From assembly GCF_022601735.1 (NCBI RefSeq), contig NZ_JAKUMM010000005.1, forward strand, positions 288,957 through 352,956: 64,000 bases of DNA. The letters run 5' to 3'. The stretch is from Atopomonas sediminilitoris. GTDB lineage: Bacteria > Pseudomonadota > Gammaproteobacteria > Pseudomonadales > Pseudomonadaceae. The notes below the pieces were generated by a model, which made no database searches, had not been told where the DNA came from, and worked only from the letters and a program-made list of their open reading frames with translations. Positions 43,957 through 53,128 of the stretch are shown here, piece by piece (position 1 is the first letter of the stretch; every line of letters starts with the position of its first letter). The position numbers and the translations under genes are program-made.

Positions 43957-43987
43957 GGGGAGTACTCCTGCCCGTGTGCTTTTAAAG

Positions 43988-44017
43988 GAGGTGGGGGCAG
44001 GAGTGAGGGATTTCAAC
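43988..44017 (-). promoter_or_regulatory. Sigma-32-like heat-shock promoter for hslVU
   Basis: On the minus strand GTTGAAA (44017-44011) is followed after 13 bases by CCCCCACCT (43997-43989), close to the sigma-32 pattern CTTGAAA-N13-CCCCATnT. It ends about 30 bases before the hslV start. Known heat control of hslVU supports the call. Confidence 0.6.
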
Positions 44018-44020
44018 CAT

Positions 44021-44052
44021 CGCCGACCAGCTGCGCAACAGACTGGTCGGCG
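44021..44052 (-). other. 10-bp hairpin after thyA
   Basis: CGCCGACCAG pairs with CTGGTCGGCG over a twelve-base loop, 7 bases after the thyA stop. No T tract follows on the minus strand, so it may protect the 3' end or act as an imperfect terminator before the hslV promoter. Confidence 0.5.
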
Positions 44053-44058
44053 CGGGGG

Positions 44059-44853
44059 CTACACCGCCACCGGCGCTTTGATGTGCGGGTGGGCGGTGTA
44101 GTTTTGCAGTTCGAAGTCTGCGAACTTAAAGGCAAACAAATCGCTGACTTCGGGGTTGATGTGCATCTGCGGCAGCGGGTGTGGTTGGCGGCTCAGTTGC
44201 AGGTCGGTTTGTTCGATGTGGTTGGCGTACAGGTGGCAGTCGCCGCCGGTCCAGATAAATTCGCCAGGCTTAAGGCCGCAGACTTGCGCCACCATCAAGG
44301 TCAGCAGCGCGTAGCTGGCGATGTTGAACGGCACGCCTAAGAAGATATCCGCCGAGCGTTGGTAGAGCTGGCAGCTGAGCTTGCCGTCGGCGACGTAAAA
44401 CTGGAACAGTGCATGACACGGCGGCAGGGCCATCTGCTCGACTAGGGCGGGGTTCCACGCGCTCACAATCAAGCGGCGCGAGTCTGGGTTGCGCTTGATC
44501 ATGTCGATCAGCTGGCTGATCTGGTCGATGGATTCGCCGTTGGGCGTTGGCCAGCTGCGCCACTGGTAGCCGTATACGGGGCCGAGGTTGCCGTTTTCAT
44601 CGGCCCATTCGTCCCAAATGCTGACGCCGTTTTCTTTCAGGTAGCGAATGTTGGTGTCGCCCTGTAAGAACCACAGCAGCTCATGCACGATCGATTTTAA
44701 ATGGCACTTTTTGGTGGTCACCAGCGGGAAGCCTGCACTTAAATCAAAGCGCATTTGGTGGCCAAACACGCTGTAGGTGCCGGTGCCGGTGCGGTCTTCT
44801 TTGAACGTGCCGTGTTCGCGCACGTGGCGCATCAGGTCGAGGTATTGCTTCAT
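44059..44853 (-). CDS. thyA: Thymidylate synthase
   Basis: The 264-residue protein starts at [15 protein letters not shown] (ATG 44853, AAGGAG upstream) and equals the E. coli ThyA length. It has the catalytic Cys in [12 protein letters not shown] near residue 146, [16 protein letters not shown] and the C-terminal K-A-P-V-A-V. It makes dTMP from dUMP with methylene-tetrahydrofolate. Its ATG overlaps the lgt stop by four bases. FolA, which regenerates the folate cofactor, is also in this window. Confidence 0.97.
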   Translation of the reverse strand: MKQYLDLMRHVREHGTFKEDRTGTGTYSVFGHQMRFDLSAGFPLVTTKKCHLKSIVHELLWFLQGDTNIRYLKENGVSIWDEWADENGNLGPVYGYQWRSWPTPNGESIDQISQLIDMIKRNPDSRRLIVSAWNPALVEQMALPPCHALFQFYVADGKLSCQLYQRSADIFLGVPFNIASYALLTLMVAQVCGLKPGEFIWTGGDCHLYANHIEQTDLQLSRQPHPLPQMHINPEVSDLFAFKFADFELQNYTAHPHIKAPVAV

Positions 44854-45644
44854 GCGGTGGCTCCTTGGCGACGGTAGGCCCAAGTGATCAGTGCGCCGCC
44901 GGCCAGCAGCATGGGCACGGTCAGCAGTTGGCCCATGGTCAACCAACCGAAGGCGATATAGCCAAGCTGGGCGTCAGGCTCGCGAACAAATTCAATCACA
45001 AAACGGAACACGCCGTAGCCAATCAGGAACATGCCGGATACCGCCATGGTTGGGCGTGGCTTGCGTGAGTAAGCCCACAGCAGCACAAACAGGGCGAGGC
45101 CTTCCAGCGCGGCTTGATACAGCTGTGAGGGGTGGCGGGCGACTTGCAGCGGATCCCGCGGGAACACCATGGCCCATGGCACATCGCTGGCGCGGCCCCA
45201 GAGTTCGCCGCCGATAAAGTTACCGATCCGGCCTGCGCCTAATCCAACCGGCACCAACGGGGCGATAAAGTCCATCAGCTCGAAGAAGCTTTTGCCGTTT
45301 TTGCGCCCAAACAGCCACGTGGCGAGCATCACCCCGATCAGGCCGCCGTGGAACGACATGCCGCCTTCCCAGACTTTGAACAACCACAGCGGGTTGGCTA
45401 GGAATTGGTCGAAGTTATAGAACAACACGTAGCCGCAACGGCCGCCAAGGATGATGCCCATGGCGACCCAGAAGATTAGGTCGGACAGCTTGTCGTTGGT
45501 CCACTGCGCGTCAAAACGGGCGAGACGTGTTTTGGCCAACAGCCACGCGCCGCCAATACCGAACAGGTAGGTGAGGCCGTACCAGTGCACGTCCAAGGGG
45601 CCAAGGCTAAACGCCACGGGGTCGATTTGCGGGTAGCTGAGCAT
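44850..45644 (-). CDS. lgt: Prolipoprotein diacylglyceryl transferase
   Basis: The 264-residue protein has seven membrane helices and the Lgt signature [18 protein letters not shown] near residue 140. It also has [10 protein letters not shown] and H-P-S-Q-L-Y-Q-A, which hold the essential Arg, His and Tyr residues. It attaches diacylglycerol to the lipobox Cys of lipoproteins, including those annotated here. ATGA overlap with thyA and a 14-base gap to the TauE gene indicate an operon. Confidence 0.96.
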   Translation of the reverse strand: MLSYPQIDPVAFSLGPLDVHWYGLTYLFGIGGAWLLAKTRLARFDAQWTNDKLSDLIFWVAMGIILGGRCGYVLFYNFDQFLANPLWLFKVWEGGMSFHGGLIGVMLATWLFGRKNGKSFFELMDFIAPLVPVGLGAGRIGNFIGGELWGRASDVPWAMVFPRDPLQVARHPSQLYQAALEGLALFVLLWAYSRKPRPTMAVSGMFLIGYGVFRFVIEFVREPDAQLGYIAFGWLTMGQLLTVPMLLAGGALITWAYRRQGATA

Positions 45645-45658
45645 GCGTGATGAACTCG

Positions 45659-46441
45659 TTAAATCAGGAAAGACACGCCCACCACGGTGAGCAATAAAGC
45701 AAATAAACGCTTAAGCAGGCGCGGCGACAAACGATGCGCCAAGCGCGCACCCACGCGGGCGAACGGCATGGAGGTCAGTGCAATCCCCAGCAGCGCCGGC
45801 AGGTAAACATAGCCAATGCTCCACTCGGGCAAATTGGGCGTGCCGTGGCCGACCCACATAAAGCTGATCGCACCGGCGACGGCAATCGGAAAGCCGCACG
45901 CGGCGGAGGTGGCCACCGCTTGTTGCACCGGCACGCTGCGCCACGTTAAGTACGGCACATTCAGCGAGCCGCCGCCGATACCGAAAATCGCCGAGGCCCA
46001 GCCCACCAGCGTACCGACCACCCCTAAGCCAGCTTTGCCCGGCAAGGGTTTGGCGGCCTTGGGTTTAAGCTCTAGCGCTAGCTGTAGCGCAATCACAATG
46101 GCGAACACGCCGATCAGCTTTTGTAGCCACGGGCCTTGGATGGCGTCTGCGGTCAGCGCGCCTAGGCCTGCGCCGAGCAAAATACCGACGCTCATCCAGC
46201 CGGCCACCGACCACAGCACCGCGCCTTTTTTGTGGTGCTCCAGCACAGAGTTGATCGAGGTGAAGATGATCGTCGCCAGCGAGGTGCCCACCGCCATGTG
46301 TGTGAGCACGCTGCTATCCATACCCTGCGCGACAAAGCTGTAGACCAGCACCGGTACAATCACCGTGCCACCGCCTACACCAAACAAGCCGGCCAAGGTG
46401 CCAGCGGCCGCGCCAAGGGCCAGATACAGTAAAAATTCCAT
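45659..46441 (-). CDS. TauE/SafE-family membrane transporter
   Basis: The 260-residue protein (ATG 46441, GGGGA upstream) has about eight membrane helices and two half-repeats. They are marked by [20 protein letters not shown] and by [19 protein letters not shown], the family's twin GxGGG motifs. Members export sulfite, sulfoacetate or related anions; the substrate here is open. It leads the lgt-thyA operon, as in Pseudomonas. Confidence 0.9.
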   Translation of the reverse strand: MEFLLYLALGAAAGTLAGLFGVGGGTVIVPVLVYSFVAQGMDSSVLTHMAVGTSLATIIFTSINSVLEHHKKGAVLWSVAGWMSVGILLGAGLGALTADAIQGPWLQKLIGVFAIVIALQLALELKPKAAKPLPGKAGLGVVGTLVGWASAIFGIGGGSLNVPYLTWRSVPVQQAVATSAACGFPIAVAGAISFMWVGHGTPNLPEWSIGYVYLPALLGIALTSMPFARVGARLAHRLSPRLLKRLFALLLTVVGVSFLI

Positions 46442-46561
46442 GTTGTTCCCCACGCTTGCGTCGAACTGCGCAAGTTAAGGTGGCGATGGTAACACCGCCG
46501 GCGCAGCCTGTGACTTGCTCAGCAGGCCAACAGGCGGGAGACTGCCCGCAAGGAGGAGCCT

Positions 46562-47320
46562 ATGTGCCTGATCGTATTTACTTGGCAGCCAGAGAGCGAC
46601 ATGCCCTTGCGCATGGCGGCCAATCGCGACGAGTTCTATGCGCGTCCCACCCAAGCGCTGCAGTGGTGGACGGACGCGCCGCAGGTGCTGGCCGGGCGTG
46701 ATGTGCAAGCGGGCGGAACTTGGCTGGGCGTGACGCGCAGCGGCCGCTTTGCCGCGCTGACCAATGTGCGCGACTTGAGTCTGCCGCAGGGCGCACGCTC
46801 ACGCGGCGAATTAACCGCAGACTTTTTGACCGCCAGCAGCACGCCATTGGCCTACGCCGAGCAGGTGCACGCCGCCGCAGGCGATTACAGCGGCTTTAAC
46901 TTGCTGGTCGGCACGCCGGCGCAGTTGGTGTACTACAACTCGCAAGAAGGCGCGCCGCGCGTGCTCGAAGCGGGCAGTTACGGCATGTCGAACGCGGCCT
47001 TAGATACGCCGTGGCCTAAGCTACTGCGCACCCGCGAAGGCTTGTTGGGCTTGACCGCCGAGGCGCCGCTGGCGCATTACCTTGAGTTACTCGCCGACCC
47101 CACACAGCCCGCCGATCATCATCTGCCCGATACCGGCATTGGCTTGGTGTGGGAGCGCCTGCTTGGCAGCGCCTTCATTCAAAGCGAAGCCTACGGCACC
47201 CGTGCTAGCAGCGTGCTGCGTCTGGGGCGCGAGCGCGCGGAGCTGTTCGAGCGCAGCTTTGGCCCGCATGGCGTGGCGCTGGGCGATTGTCACGAGTCAT
47301 TCATCGTCAGTAACGAATAA
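46562..47320 (+). CDS. NRDE/TANGO2-family protein
   Basis: The 252-residue protein begins M-C-L-I-V-F-T-W and has the defining A-A-N-R-D-E-F-Y-A-R-P motif near residue 20, then G-G-T-W-L-G-V-T-R-S-G-R-F-A-A-L-T-N-V-R. The Cys-2 start and Ntn-like opening are typical. TANGO2 relatives have been implicated in heme handling and metabolism; the bacterial role is unsettled. AAGGAGGAG precedes ATG 46562. It is divergent from the TauE-lgt-thyA operon. Confidence 0.92.
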   Translation: MCLIVFTWQPESDMPLRMAANRDEFYARPTQALQWWTDAPQVLAGRDVQAGGTWLGVTRSGRFAALTNVRDLSLPQGARSRGELTADFLTASSTPLAYAEQVHAAAGDYSGFNLLVGTPAQLVYYNSQEGAPRVLEAGSYGMSNAALDTPWPKLLRTREGLLGLTAEAPLAHYLELLADPTQPADHHLPDTGIGLVWERLLGSAFIQSEAYGTRASSVLRLGRERAELFERSFGPHGVALGDCHESFIVSNE

Positions 47321-47331
47321 CGCCGCAAGCG

Positions 47332-47359
47332 CTGACAGGCGCGGAGTATCCCTTATAAT
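47332..47359 (+). promoter_or_regulatory. Sigma-70-type promoter for argS
   Basis: CTGACA (47332-47337) and a perfect TATAAT (47354-47359) are 16 bases apart, in the gap before argS and about 58 bases upstream of its start codon. Confidence 0.7.
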
Positions 47360-47416
47360 GCCGCGTTCGCATCCATTCGCCCGGCGTCCTTGCGCGCGCC
47401 CAGCAGTCTTGAGTTT

Positions 47417-49156
47417 ATGAAGAATCAAATCCGTCAGTTGATCCAGCACGCCATCGACACCCTCAAAGCCCAGCAAGTGCTGCCGGCTGAGCTGTCGCCC
47501 GATATTCAGGTCGAAAACACCAAGGACAAGAGCCACGGTGATTTTGCCTCCAACATCGCCCTGATGCTGGCCAAACCTGCCGGTAAAAAGCCGCGCGATT
47601 TGGCGCAAATGTTGGTGGATGCCCTGCCGGCCAATGCCGCGATTGCCAAGGTTGAACTGGCTGGCCCGGGCTTTATGAATTTCTTCCAAGACGATGGCTA
47701 TCTGGCGCGCCAGCTGGATGCCGCCTTGAACGATGTGCATTTAGGCATTCAGCTGGCCGCCGAGCCGCAGCGCGTGGTGGTGGATTTATCCTCCCCCAAC
47801 TTGGCTAAAGAAATGCACGTCGGCCACCTGCGCTCGACCATCATTGGCGATGCAGTGGCACACGTATTGGAGTTTTTGGGCCACACCGTGATTCGCCAGA
47901 ACCACGTCGGTGACTGGGGCACGCAATTCGGCATGCTGCTGGCCTACATGGAAGAACAAGGCGACGCCGGCGATGCCGAACTGGCCGATCTTGAAGTGTT
48001 CTACCGCGCCGCCAAAGGCCGTTTTGATGAGTCGCCGGCCTTTGCCGACCGCGCGCGCGAGTTGGTGGTGGCGCTGCAAGCAGGTGATGAAAAGTGTTTG
48101 CAGCTATGGCATCGCTTCAATGAAATCTCGCTCAGTCACTGCCAAGACGTGTACGAGCGCCTTAACGTCAGTCTGACGCGCGATGATGTGCGCGGCGAAA
48201 GCGCCTACAACGCCGAGTTGGCGGGCATCGTCAGCGCTTTGCGCGACCAAGGCTTGCTCAGCGAGAGCGAGGGCGCGCAGTGTGTGTTCCTCGAAGAATT
48301 TAAAAATGCCGAAGGCAATCCGCTGCCGGTGATCGTGCAAAAGGCCGGCGGTGGCTATTTGTACGCCACCACCGACTTGGCCGCGATGCGTTACCGCAGC
48401 CAAACGCTGGAAGCCGATCGTGCGCTGTATTTTGTCGATCAGCGCCAAGCGCTGCACTTTCAGCAAGTGTTCAAGGTGGCCAAACTGGCGGGTTTCGTCG
48501 ATGTCGCGATGAGCCTTGAGCACATGGGCTTTGGCACTATGAACGGCGCCGATGGCAAGCCGTTCAAAACCCGCAGCGGCGGCACGGTCAAGCTGGTCGA
48601 TCTGCTGATTGAGGCCGAAGAGCGCGCCTATGCGCTGGTGAAGGGGAAAAACGGCGAGCTGGACGACGCCGAGCTGCGCCAGATTGCGCGTGCCGTGGGC
48701 ATTGGCGCGGTGAAATACGCCGACTTATCCAAGCACCGCACCAGCGACTACTGCTTTAACTTTGAACAGATGCTCAGCTTTGAGGGCAACACCGCGCCTT
48801 ATCTGATGTACGCCTACACCCGTGTGGCGAGCATCTTCCGTAAGCTGGAGCGCGACCCAGCCAAGCTCGACGGGCAGATCCAACTGCTCGCCGCCCAAGA
48901 GCAAGAGTTAGGCACTAAGCTGGCGCAGTTCAACGATGTGCTGCAAGGCGTGGCGGACAAAGGCGTGCCGCACATGTTGTGCGCTTACTTGTTTGAGCTG
49001 GCGGGCTTGTTCTCCAGCTTCTACGAGCACTGCCCGATTGCCAGCGCCGAAACGCCTGAATTGCAGGCGAGCCGCCTGCGCCTCGCCGCGCTGACGGGCC
49101 GTACGCTACAACAAGGCTTGGCGCTGCTGGGCCTGCAAACGCTGGAGCGCATGTAA
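47417..49156 (+). CDS. argS: Arginyl-tRNA synthetase
   Basis: The 579-residue protein starts at [16 protein letters not shown] (ATG 47417; an in-frame ATG at 47390 lacks homology and a ribosome site). It has the N-terminal Add1 domain, the HIGH-type motif [16 protein letters not shown] near residue 125, the late [11 protein letters not shown] in place of KMSKS, and a DALR anticodon-binding domain ending L-G-L-Q-T-L-E-R-M. It is an essential class I synthetase. The SPOR protein gene starts three bases after its stop. Confidence 0.96.
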   Translation: MKNQIRQLIQHAIDTLKAQQVLPAELSPDIQVENTKDKSHGDFASNIALMLAKPAGKKPRDLAQMLVDALPANAAIAKVELAGPGFMNFFQDDGYLARQLDAALNDVHLGIQLAAEPQRVVVDLSSPNLAKEMHVGHLRSTIIGDAVAHVLEFLGHTVIRQNHVGDWGTQFGMLLAYMEEQGDAGDAELADLEVFYRAAKGRFDESPAFADRARELVVALQAGDEKCLQLWHRFNEISLSHCQDVYERLNVSLTRDDVRGESAYNAELAGIVSALRDQGLLSESEGAQCVFLEEFKNAEGNPLPVIVQKAGGGYLYATTDLAAMRYRSQTLEADRALYFVDQRQALHFQQVFKVAKLAGFVDVAMSLEHMGFGTMNGADGKPFKTRSGGTVKLVDLLIEAEERAYALVKGKNGELDDAELRQIARAVGIGAVKYADLSKHRTSDYCFNFEQMLSFEGNTAPYLMYAYTRVASIFRKLERDPAKLDGQIQLLAAQEQELGTKLAQFNDVLQGVADKGVPHMLCAYLFELAGLFSSFYEHCPIASAETPELQASRLRLAALTGRTLQQGLALLGLQTLERM

Positions 49157-49159
49157 GTT

Positions 49160-49768
49160 ATGGCCGCCAAACGCAAAGCCCCACAGCGCGGCGCAAGCCG
49201 CTACCAAGCCCCAGCAAAAAAGCCGGTACCCGGCTGGTTGTGGTTGGTGGCTGGCGTGGCGATTGGCGGCGTGATCATGTTCCTCAACCAGTTGGAGCCG
49301 GGCGGCAAGCAAGTGCAGCGCCCGTCAGCGGTGGCTAAACCGGCGCCGGCGGCCAAGCCCAAGGCGGATGAGCCGGCTAAGCCGAAATATGACTTTTACA
49401 CCCTGCTGCCGGAGTCCGAAGTCATCGTGCCGCCGGGTGCGCAGCCCAAAGTCGCAGATAAAAAGCCGGCGGATGCCGCAGCTGCTGAGGCCAAAGCTGG
49501 CGACGACAGCAAAACGGCCGAACCCGCTGCCAAGCCTGTGCAGTTCTATCTGCAGATAGGTGCCTTCCGCAGCGATGCCGCCGCCGACAAACTGCGCGCG
49601 CAATTACTGCTCATGGGGCAGGACGTGCATGTGGAGTCAGGCAAGGTGCGTGAAGAAACGTGGTACCGCGTACTGGCCGGCCCTTACGGCAATGAAAACG
49701 AACTGAAAGCCGCGCGCACGACGTTATCCGCCAATGGCTTTAGTAATTTGCAGTTGCAGCGCCGGTAA
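49160..49768 (+). CDS. SPOR-domain cell-division protein (FtsN-like)
   Basis: The 202-residue protein has a basic cytoplasmic start (AAKRKAPQRGASRYQ), one membrane helix (W-L-W-L-V-A-G-V-A-I-G-G-V-I-M-F-L), a long Pro/Ala/Lys-rich periplasmic linker, and a C-terminal SPOR domain (about 127-202; V-Q-F-Y-L-Q-I-G-A-F-R-S-D-A-A-A-D-K-L). This layout is that of FtsN: single anchor, flexible linker, and peptidoglycan-binding SPOR that recognises denuded glycan at septa. It is placed directly after argS as in pseudomonads. The ribosome site GGAG lies inside the argS tail. Confidence 0.9.
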   Translation: MAAKRKAPQRGASRYQAPAKKPVPGWLWLVAGVAIGGVIMFLNQLEPGGKQVQRPSAVAKPAPAAKPKADEPAKPKYDFYTLLPESEVIVPPGAQPKVADKKPADAAAAEAKAGDDSKTAEPAAKPVQFYLQIGAFRSDAAADKLRAQLLLMGQDVHVESGKVREETWYRVLAGPYGNENELKAARTTLSANGFSNLQLQRR

Positions 49769-49788
49769 CGCCGATTTTTCTATAAGCC

Positions 49789-51156
49789 TTAGGCCTGCCG
49801 AGAGTCGTGCAGAACAGCGGCTAACTCGCTAACGGCGCGTTGCCGCTCTTCATCGGTGGCTTGCTCTTGCCACGCACACCACTGGGGATGCGCCCGTGCT
49901 TGGCGCAGCGGTTTGGGCAGTGCGTCGGGCCATGGCGCTGTTGGTGTTTGCCCTTGTAGTGCCTCGGTGGCGGCGTGGCCGCGTGTGTCGAGGGCGGCGA
50001 GTAGCCATAAACCGCGGGCGGCCAGCAGGCGCAGTAAGTTGTCGTCGACGGTGAGTTCGGCGTGGCCTTTCAGCTTGCCGATCAGGCGTTTGCCATAATT
50101 ACGCGCGGTTTGCAGGCCGCCGCCAGCGACGGCGCCCAGTAAGGCCGCGGCACCTAAGGTCATGCCGCCAAACAGCAAGTCGATGCCAACACCGCTGGCC
50201 GCGCCAGCCGCCATGCCGCCACCCACCTTGATGCCGAGTTGCTTGAGGGTCTCGGGGTGAAACAGGTCATCGCCCCAACGCCCGGCATTAAGCGGTAGAT
50301 GGTCGGGCAGGGCGTCGTCTGGATGAAAACCGTACAGCTGCAGCAGGTTGCGCACACAATGCTGTTCACGTTCGCGCAGCGTGTTTTGCAACTCACTCAG
50401 CGCGGCTGCGGCGTTGGCGCTGGGCACGCTGTGGCGTAGCGCAGCACTGTTCAGTAGCAGTTCGGCGATACAGCGGATGCCGGCGTGCTGGCGCTGTTGG
50501 CGCTGCTCGGCAAGGTGTTCGGTGAGGCGGGTCAGTGCCGCTTTGCCGTGGCTGATCAGTAGCGCCAAGCTGGCGTATAGCTGGGCTTCACCGCCTTCGG
50601 CAGGGGCTACGGTGTCGAAGGGCACGTAGGCATGCAGCCCGGCACGGGCCAATGCATCAGCCCATGCGGCGGCGCGGTTGTGGCTGGCGGCGCTGAAGTT
50701 AAGCACCGGCAGCAGGGGTTTGGCGCAGTCGCTCAGCAGGGCGAGTTCATCTTGATGCTTGCCCAAGACAGGGTCGCGCGCATCAATCACGTAAAGCCCG
50801 GCATCGCTGTGGCTGAGTTGGCGCAGTACTTTGGCTTCTTGCTCGTAACGGCGGCTGGCCTCGCTGGAGGCGAGAAAGCGCTCGATGCGCGCGGGGCCAT
50901 CCAGTCGCTCGCTGCTCGGGCACAGTAGGTCGAGGTAATCGCGCAGGCCGCTGGGGTCTTCAAGCCCTGGGGTATCAAACAGCTCGAGGGCGGTTGCACC
51001 GTCGATGCTCAGGCGCGCGCCTTCGACATGCCGTGTGGTGCCGGCTCGATCGGCCACTTGGCCAAAGTCCCGGTCGCGCAACAGGGTGCGTAGCAGCGAG
51101 GTTTTGCCGGTGTTGCTGTGGCCAACCACGGCCAAGCGCAGTGCGGTTGTGTTCAT
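49789..51156 (-). CDS. GTPase with DUF3482 domain
   Basis: The 455-residue protein starts at MNTTALRLAVVGHSNTGKTS (ATG 51156). G1 is G-H-S-N-T-G-K-T near residue 13 and G3 is D-T-P-G-L-E-D near 63. The expected G4 NKxD is replaced by N-F-S-A, so guanine specificity may be altered. A glycine-rich amphipathic stretch (V-G-G-G-M-A-A-G-A-A-S-G-V-G-I-D-L-L-F-G-G) near 300 could insert in membrane. The C-terminal part is DUF3482-like. Its ATG overlaps the stop of the DUF2868 gene, so the two work together. Molecular function is unknown. Confidence 0.85.
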   Translation of the reverse strand: MNTTALRLAVVGHSNTGKTSLLRTLLRDRDFGQVADRAGTTRHVEGARLSIDGATALELFDTPGLEDPSGLRDYLDLLCPSSERLDGPARIERFLASSEASRRYEQEAKVLRQLSHSDAGLYVIDARDPVLGKHQDELALLSDCAKPLLPVLNFSAASHNRAAAWADALARAGLHAYVPFDTVAPAEGGEAQLYASLALLISHGKAALTRLTEHLAEQRQQRQHAGIRCIAELLLNSAALRHSVPSANAAAALSELQNTLREREQHCVRNLLQLYGFHPDDALPDHLPLNAGRWGDDLFHPETLKQLGIKVGGGMAAGAASGVGIDLLFGGMTLGAAALLGAVAGGGLQTARNYGKRLIGKLKGHAELTVDDNLLRLLAARGLWLLAALDTRGHAATEALQGQTPTAPWPDALPKPLRQARAHPQWCAWQEQATDEERQRAVSELAAVLHDSRQA

Positions 51157-52526
51157 GCTGATTGCGTCCACGCGTGGGCCTGGGCCCAGTGTTCAAAGCG
51201 GGGGTGTGGCCAGTTGAGTTGTTGCCACAGGGCTAGGCGTGGGCTGTGTTCGGCGTGCAGCAATAGCAAGGCGGGCTGTGCGGCGGCGTTGGCGAGGCTT
51301 TCTAGCCAGCGCTCAAGGCCACGGTCGGGTGTTTGCCGTGCGTCGCACACCAGCAGCAGATGTTGTGGCGGCTGAGCTTGCCAGCCTTGCAGCAGAGCGG
51401 CGCTGTGTTGACGCTGGCGCAGGACACCGCCATCCCGCCAGCCTTCGGCGTGGCTGAGCGGCCACGGTTCGTCATCGGCCAGCTCTAGTCCGACCAACCA
51501 TTGGCCAGAGCCTGCGCTGGGGGCGGCATGGGTTGCGCGGGTGCTGGTGTGCGGGTGTTCCGCATCGAGCACGCCAAGCGAGCGATGCTGGAGCCGGTTG
51601 GCGAGGGTGGCGTAGCCCGGCAGGCTCAGGTCGATATCGAGTCGACGTTGCCGGCGCTGATAGTGCAGCGCGCAGACGATGACGCCGATCAAGCGCGGTA
51701 GCCAGACATACAGCAGTAACGCGGCCAACAGCCAGCCAGCCCACGCTTGCTGCAGTGCGGCGTCGTGGCGTTGCCATTGATCGCTGGCGGCGATTTGACC
51801 GAGGTCGGGCTGCGGCAGATTGAGCAGGGCGGCGGCCATGCCGATGGGTTGCGTGAGAGTGATGAAGCTCTCGGCCGGCAGCAGGGTGCTCTCCCAGATA
51901 AAACCATAGCGGCGCACACTCAATAGCAACACGAGGCCTAACAGTGCGCCGGTTAAGTGCAGCAGCCAAAAGCTATGGCTGATTAGCCCGAGCTGCCAGC
52001 GCAAGAGGTGGCCACGGCTGAGCAGCGCTGCATAACCGCGCGCGAGCCATGCCGCGTTGCCATCGCCTAGGCTAAGGCGCTGCACGTCCAGCCAGAGTCG
52101 GCCGAGTACGCTGCTGGATTGGCGTAGCAGCATGCCGCCCAGCCAGAGCACTAAGGTTAGGCTGGCCAAGCCACCGAGGCCCAACAAGACAACGAAGATA
52201 TTCACCGGCTGGCTGCCATCACCGAGCAAGCTAGCGCTAAGCAAACCTCCGGAGAGCAGGGCTAAAAGCGCCAGTAGTGGCGAGCCGAGGCGCTGGAGTA
52301 AACGCCAGCGCTGTTGCGCGTGGTCGAGTTTGAGGCGCGCGCCTTCGGCGGCGGCGCGTTGCAAAATCAGGTCTTTCGGGCGGTGGTTGCCTTGTTGTTG
52401 CAGGTGCGCAAGCACTGCTTGATCGTCCAGCGGGCCTTGTTGCTCTTCCAGTAAGCGCAAGCTTTCCGCCAGCCAAAGGCGGTCGAAGGTCGAGGTATGA
52501 TGGGGGCTGGACAAGGCGTTTCTCAT
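51153..52526 (-). CDS. DUF2868-family membrane protein
   Basis: The 457-residue protein starts at MRNALSSPHHTSTFDRLWLAES (ATG 52526). Four or so membrane helices lie in the first 300 residues (LLALLALLSGGLLSASLL, IFVVLLGLGGLASLTLVLWLGGMLL, WLLHLTGALLGLVLLL, WLLAALLLYVWLPRLIGVIV). A soluble tail (about 320-457) contains a Rossmann-like L-L-L-V-C-D-A-R-Q-T-P-D-R-G. The pair DUF2868 plus DUF3482 GTPase is conserved near folA in pseudomonads. Its function is undescribed to my knowledge; a membrane scaffold for the GTPase is a plausible inference. Confidence 0.82.
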   Translation of the reverse strand: MRNALSSPHHTSTFDRLWLAESLRLLEEQQGPLDDQAVLAHLQQQGNHRPKDLILQRAAAEGARLKLDHAQQRWRLLQRLGSPLLALLALLSGGLLSASLLGDGSQPVNIFVVLLGLGGLASLTLVLWLGGMLLRQSSSVLGRLWLDVQRLSLGDGNAAWLARGYAALLSRGHLLRWQLGLISHSFWLLHLTGALLGLVLLLSVRRYGFIWESTLLPAESFITLTQPIGMAAALLNLPQPDLGQIAASDQWQRHDAALQQAWAGWLLAALLLYVWLPRLIGVIVCALHYQRRQRRLDIDLSLPGYATLANRLQHRSLGVLDAEHPHTSTRATHAAPSAGSGQWLVGLELADDEPWPLSHAEGWRDGGVLRQRQHSAALLQGWQAQPPQHLLLVCDARQTPDRGLERWLESLANAAAQPALLLLHAEHSPRLALWQQLNWPHPRFEHWAQAHAWTQSA

Positions 52527-52614
52527 CGGCTGTTTTACCCATGATAGCGGCGCAGCCACAGCCTGCCCACGTTTTACCCTTCCGTCGTTTGCCGTTGCTG
52601 GTTATCCTCGCGCC

Positions 52615-53127
52615 ATGAATAGAACTCACATCCCGCTTGCCATGATTGCCGCCTTGGGTGAAAACCAAGTGATCGGCGTCGACAACCAACTGCCTTGGCA
52701 TTTGCCCGAGGACTTACAGCACTTTAAGCGCATGACGCTGGGTAAGCCGGTGATCATGGGGCGTAAAACCTGGGACTCGATTGGGCGACCGTTGCCGGGG
52801 CGCTTGAACATCGTGATCAGCCGCCAGGCGGATTTACATTTGTCTGGCGCCGAAGTGTTCACTGACCTGCCGGCGGCGCTGCGCCGCGCACGCGATTGGG
52901 CCCAGCTGGAGCAGGCTGAGGAAATCATGCTGATTGGCGGCGCGCAGTTGTATCGCCAAGCCTTGCCGTTAGCCGAACGCCTATACCTAACCCGCGTGGC
53001 ACTGGCGCCTGAGGGCGATGCGTTCTTTCCTGCGTTGGATGCACGCTGGCGCTGCACCAGCGCAGTGGAGCACCCCGCGCGCGAGACCAAGCCCGCCTTT
53101 GCTTTTGAGGTTTGGCAGCTGGCTTAA
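52615..53127 (+). CDS. folA: Dihydrofolate reductase
   Basis: The 170-residue protein has the family motifs M-I-A-A-L-G-E-N-Q-V-I-G-V-D-N-Q-L-P-W-H-L-P-E-D, M-G-R-K-T-W-D-S-I-G-R-P-L-P-G-R and I-M-L-I-G-G-A-Q-L-Y. These cover the catalytic acid and the folate and NADPH sites. It reduces dihydrofolate to tetrahydrofolate, feeding ThyA. The ribosome site is weak. It is divergent from the DUF2868-GTPase operon, and its stop nearly touches that of the convergent sensor kinase. Confidence 0.96.
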   Translation: MNRTHIPLAMIAALGENQVIGVDNQLPWHLPEDLQHFKRMTLGKPVIMGRKTWDSIGRPLPGRLNIVISRQADLHLSGAEVFTDLPAALRRARDWAQLEQAEEIMLIGGAQLYRQALPLAERLYLTRVALAPEGDAFFPALDARWRCTSAVEHPARETKPAFAFEVWQLA

Positions 53128-53128
53128 G

